DNA of 64,000 nucleotides from Leptothoe spongobia TAU-MAC 1115 (lineage in GTDB: Bacteria; Cyanobacteriota; Cyanobacteriia; Phormidesmidales; Phormidesmidaceae), in contig NZ_JADOES010000007.1 in the NCBI RefSeq assembly GCF_018739885.1, positions 62,001 through 126,000 on the forward strand, read 5' to 3'. Below the pieces are notes generated by a model. The model did not search any database. It had not been told where the DNA came from and worked only from the letters and a program-made list of their open reading frames with translations. The position numbers were made by a program, and so were the translations under genes. Of this stretch, positions 62,701-64,000 are shown piece by piece (positions within the stretch are counted from its first letter, which is position 1; each line of letters begins with the position of its first letter).

Positions 62701-64000
62701 TCATTAGAAGTAGCCTCTGACGGATCAGGGGAGAGCGGCTGTTGAGCCGCTGATAACGGCGTCCTTTCAGAATGAGCTTCATCCTCCAAACTCTGAGACC
62801 TTTGAACCTCAGGATAAGAACCCTGATTATCTAACTCACTATTATCGATATTAGCCGCATCCCTAGCAGCAAGATCGGACTGCCGTTGGACCTGATCCGA
62901 GTTGGCCGATATCGGCCTTGATGATGTTGGGCCTGATTCTAATGCAGTTTGGATTTCGGGTAGCTCTACTGAACTAGAAGCAAATAGGGGAGACTGGTTT
63001 AATGAAGACTGCGATTCATCAGGATGAATGACATGATAAGATTTTTCATCACTTGTATTAACAGACTGTTCTAAGTTTGGACTATTTTGAGCAATTGTAC
63101 GTTGAACAGACTCACCCGTCTGAGGTATTGGATTTTCTGCCCGGTTGCCTGGGACTGCCGAAGTCGTCACGTCTTGCCAGCCTTGTACAGGAGCAGTTGA
63201 GTCACTTGCCTGTGCAACAGATTGAACCTCAATGGTTGGAGATGGACTTGAGGATACTGGGAGCTTAGCACTAACTTCTGACTGATGCCCTAAGTTAGTT
63301 GACTGCTCGACAATTTGATCGTGTTGATTGGTAGCGCGTTGAATCGAAGACGACGATTCTCGAAGGCTCTGATCGGTGACGCGTTGAGTCGAGAATGACG
63401 ATTCTTGAAGACTCTGATCGGTGACGCGTTGAGTCGAAGACGACGGTCCTCGAAGACTTTGATCCGTGGCGCGTTGAATCAAAGACGGCGATTCTTGAAG
63501 ACTTTGATCGATGGCACGTTGAGTCGAAGATGACGATTTTTGAAGACTCTGATCCGTGGCGCGTTGAGTCGAAGACGACGGTTCTCGAAGACTCTGATCG
63601 GTGGTGCGTTGAATCGAAGACGACGGTTCTCGAAGACTCTGAATAGATTGGTTAATATCTGCTGAGGTCAGTCCAATCGGCGGCGGCTGAGGTAAAGCGG
63701 CTGTATCTGTTTCACGAATAGATGAGCCAGGGGGTGGGCTCACCGAGTGAACCGTATCGGTAACTGCCGCTGTTTCTATAGGTGTCTCAGGAACCGCTGT
63801 TGCAGGAGCTGGTTGTAAGCTGGGAGTAGACGGCTGGGGCTGGGTTACCTCAGGGGGGGCTGTGACCTGATTATCTAATGCTGGCAGCTGGGTTCCCCCC
63901 TGCTGAGGCAGCCCTTGATCTGTTGCCGTCTTTTCTGTCTCAGACGCGTTAGCCGCCTCAGGTTTAAAGTAACGTTGTAAACTCGTGCGAAATGGGGTGG
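56751..64000 (-). CDS. Giant Ser/Gln-rich IQR-repeat protein of the injection-system locus (5' end beyond window)
   Basis: At least 2415 residues in the window. The frame is open to the right edge, so the GTG at 63743 is not the start. It is almost entirely low-complexity Ser/Gln/Asp/Thr with dozens of IQR, VQR or TQR tripeptides. Seven 15-residue units (SLREPSSSTQRATDQ type) lie at 63324-63638. About eight 22-residue units (NIQRQLDTGDLPSQVSESEN type) lie at about 57175-57700. Two WSNL(D/E)G motifs occur near the end. The C-terminus (ELLVQEVYSLLRQRLSLEQE, then RRGPKY) is an amphipathic helix like a short conserved tail in injection-system proteins. A role as scaffold, tape or cargo tether is inference. 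Confidence 0.8.
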   Translation of the reverse strand, partial: TPFRTSLQRYFKPEAANASETEKTATDQGLPQQGGTQLPALDNQVTAPPEVTQPQPSTPSLQPAPATAVPETPIETAAVTDTVHSVSPPPGSSIRETDTAALPQPPPIGLTSADINQSIQSLREPSSSIQRTTDQSLREPSSSTQRATDQSLQKSSSSTQRAIDQSLQESPSLIQRATDQSLRGPSSSTQRVTDQSLQESSFSTQRVTDQSLRESSSSIQRATNQHDQIVEQSTNLGHQSEVSAKLPVSSSPSPTIEVQSVAQASDSTAPVQGWQDVTTSAVPGNRAENPIPQTGESVQRTIAQNSPNLEQSVNTSDEKSYHVIHPDESQSSLNQSPLFASSSVELPEIQTALESGPTSSRPISANSDQVQRQSDLAARDAANIDNSELDNQGSYPEVQRSQSLEDEAHSERTPLSAAQQPLSPDPSEATSNERLSDDQIAPDLAASVQRTADESQLPKLVTHDSNASSDSQQNQELSHVSDVLNSAESVQRTSAQSAIDDAQPSIADSYHTSASIVPAQSPESTQPVAESVVQRAAELSQSVPLAPSVSESSLSSQRAANQNNISLEQLPDTEGKTSLQPSTSDEIRSASDQAIASSNQLTSTDTNIQKALDIPQGAAQSNLFSNNLENIQPQSQPAFEQSPPPSQNIDKTLAGIDVQRSVSASKTTNIPANHDNSLSVDSSSAFVQSNNTDTILDKGESLDNVAALPITPSDPTASVQRSTVDSNDSDSIAELVDTQEQIDTAQFTPNIASKTELVETELIESVSEAQSTSNSVEDIQRVADFTQPTALTPSSPSQTEFTQPTALTPSSPGQTDSTHQSSTQVTSDTNNKEDLTAALQTPIQSLPIQRLPDASDDETAFTESLTQPTQFESESSSQASVVQRATNSDHTPAGSASKASVYEDQAPLESQLVVNDETASITSAGLPDSSETSQSIQRLSDSSAIPQPQTAATIQSTTSLAPEQLAVPLAPSLQKTTAEPDAVTSTEDQTSADLSSSSQSPEISVSSSDSIQSSSSSTPPTLDVAQALSVTDESVQNQPDTGTNVPSDQAVKIQPVSEQINPSQVDLSQAANTSQNQSDTGTNISSDQAVKIQPASEQTSPPREVSEASLASSTSDTLQRQTVASERNVPDELNGTVSSGSLQHQPDLPGPSSQTSTIQPSTLGTNVQQISEPFPDISPTLEETSSSQKNLSETIQHQQALSSETSSALSQPVTNQEFSAPEIQKVTDTSTPPVQRDVVESPQSNLMPSGASQPIELKSQQSGLDPEVQQVSASATDTSNSSISNSSKEISDTPENLSETIQREQVPSSEATSALSQPAIRQEFSAPDVQKNAETSDIDTSNSLDVQSLFEDQSSEATSALSQPAIRQEFSAPDVQKVADTSDINTSSSLDKQSSSENQSLYQSLSSEKTSTNEAFTTQHKTDQSKTSSKPVTFAETRPEPQSQPWPANTDVSSTDRSNPSIQRHVAESPRGNVQRVLDLQPNQSDLENLQPGLETIQPVTEVSATESAITNHASVTDQPKIIDDALYHSHEPVSSEIQRTVTNKSLATQNNPSKQVSGSPDPKREINSKIQATDSSMEVFSVTDSTVQRLPEMTTDQANLQDQRSESGNEFVTDSTAALQRSPDDTAYNIEPFAKVSDPSLGGSNTLQRQNIDSPVQIPTSDQQVSSDVAPTVQHSSGTTSEHIPLRESLSESTGNDLSDSVAKVQRSSDGALPTTVSSENESDILAPSLNTPQTQGVHPKVHSPGAGLAVNANSGNVMQRLSDITENQIASNVQKAESVGEDISSDGLVNFSNTFQQSQESFSGESGPSDSAITHQERSEPTIQRASNTLAEDDTPPGERPLSNQNQFSHTEPSSALAADLPQSIGIPDSPSTIQRVSEQWDNLNENRSDPTLERPLSNQTPSHTEPPSALAADFPPPITETDASAIQQVSEPQADLAKNQSNPIPEQTASANIEPLSHVNLAARSIQRSSTDPATSLQRLPDSDSVQKLSAPLETGLLRGTSGVSNSRQLPRVLKPLGVLKPLPSLQTEVTAHGRTQPNTVQRQDIPNEWSNLDGAVAGLTANFQQVNTNVEQDRNSDITAAINSSNSSMSNPATIQRQVSESENDPNSHQQLDSGGSPRQVSKFGNNNANIQQQLNSGNIPSQVSSIENATNIQRQPAIGDLPSQVSESKNDVNIQQQPNSSNIPGQVSSIENATNAQRQLDTGDLPSQVSESENATNIQRQLDTGSPPSQVFESENNANIQAQQNFDNSANQSSTIANDTNIQRQQDPGSIPSAWSNLEGLVTHLQSGRTSDQTSAKSTTPKPSTDNSKSTSKSPPKPKQSSPTVKVTQPATVTVQRQMASPAASTKPTIIQACKDDSATDSDANSSSNEEQDTNHNYSQYLELLVQEVYSLLRQRLSLEQERRGPKYPR

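Noticed and set aside
1..64000. tRNA, rRNA and complete IS transposase genes
   Set aside because: None were seen by eye on either strand; only MITE-like and short repeat elements are present. A dedicated search was not possible.

Overview
This is a cyanobacterial chromosome segment. The GCGATCGC (HIP1) octamer recurs, a class-C flavodiiron protein (Flv3) is present, cyanobacterial-type giant kinases occur, and the CRISPR repeats end in GGGATTGAAAC. I cannot name the genus; a filamentous, Leptolyngbya-like cyanobacterium is a guess.

Layout. 1-11.3 kb: PPK2 tail, DOPA-dioxygenase-like and glyoxalase-like proteins, a GT39-type membrane glycosyltransferase, a GAF/PAS hybrid histidine kinase, a TPR protein, flv3 and a Uma2-type nuclease. 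11.4-28.0 kb: a CRISPR-Cas locus. It holds a WYL regulator, a small winged-helix-like gene, a possible crRNA-like small RNA, a 46-residue leader gene, an I-D-like effector operon (cas10d-csc2-csc1-cas3), a decayed gene, cas6, cas4, cas1, cas2 and an array of 42 repeats. The gaps around cas6/cas4/cas1/cas2 are filled with ATCCACCC/GGGTGGAT octamer repeats, and one such array lies in frame inside cas6. 28.1-35.6 kb: alanine dehydrogenase, an SDR, a TauE/SafE exporter, a taurine:pyruvate-aminotransferase-like enzyme, an alanine/sodium-type symporter and a universal stress protein. Together these look like a taurine-nitrogen assimilation route that would excrete isethionate. 35.8-47.3 kb: threonine synthase, an HxlR remnant beside an SDR, a cupin lipoprotein, a class II aldolase, an 1813-residue Ser/Thr kinase-AAA-histidine kinase and an EEP nuclease-like protein. 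47.4-53.6 kb: a Cache-HAMP sensor, an acidic-amino-acid module (symporter, PG-binding/SBP protein, racemase) and a PEP-CTERM protein. 53.6-64 kb: the end of a contractile injection system (PAAR-like tip, VgrG-like spike, tube/baseplate protein) and a giant Ser/Gln-rich IQR-repeat protein that runs off the right edge.

Most interesting signals. (1) At 12.62-12.77 kb on the minus strand there are two degenerate CRISPR repeats around a 30-nt spacer-like segment, followed by a terminator-like hairpin. The 5' end of that segment partly matches a site with a GTC PAM between the likely -35 and -10 of the cas promoter. This is the architecture expected of a CreR-like autorepressor guide. (2) The nuclease arrangement is not the usual I-D one: the HD domain is on Cas3 and I see none on the Cas10d-like subunit. 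(3) Cas6 carries an in-frame insertion made of octamer repeats. (4) There is a complete candidate taurine-to-isethionate cluster. (5) A giant repeat protein is attached to the injection-system locus. All functions are inferred from reading the sequence; no searches were run.
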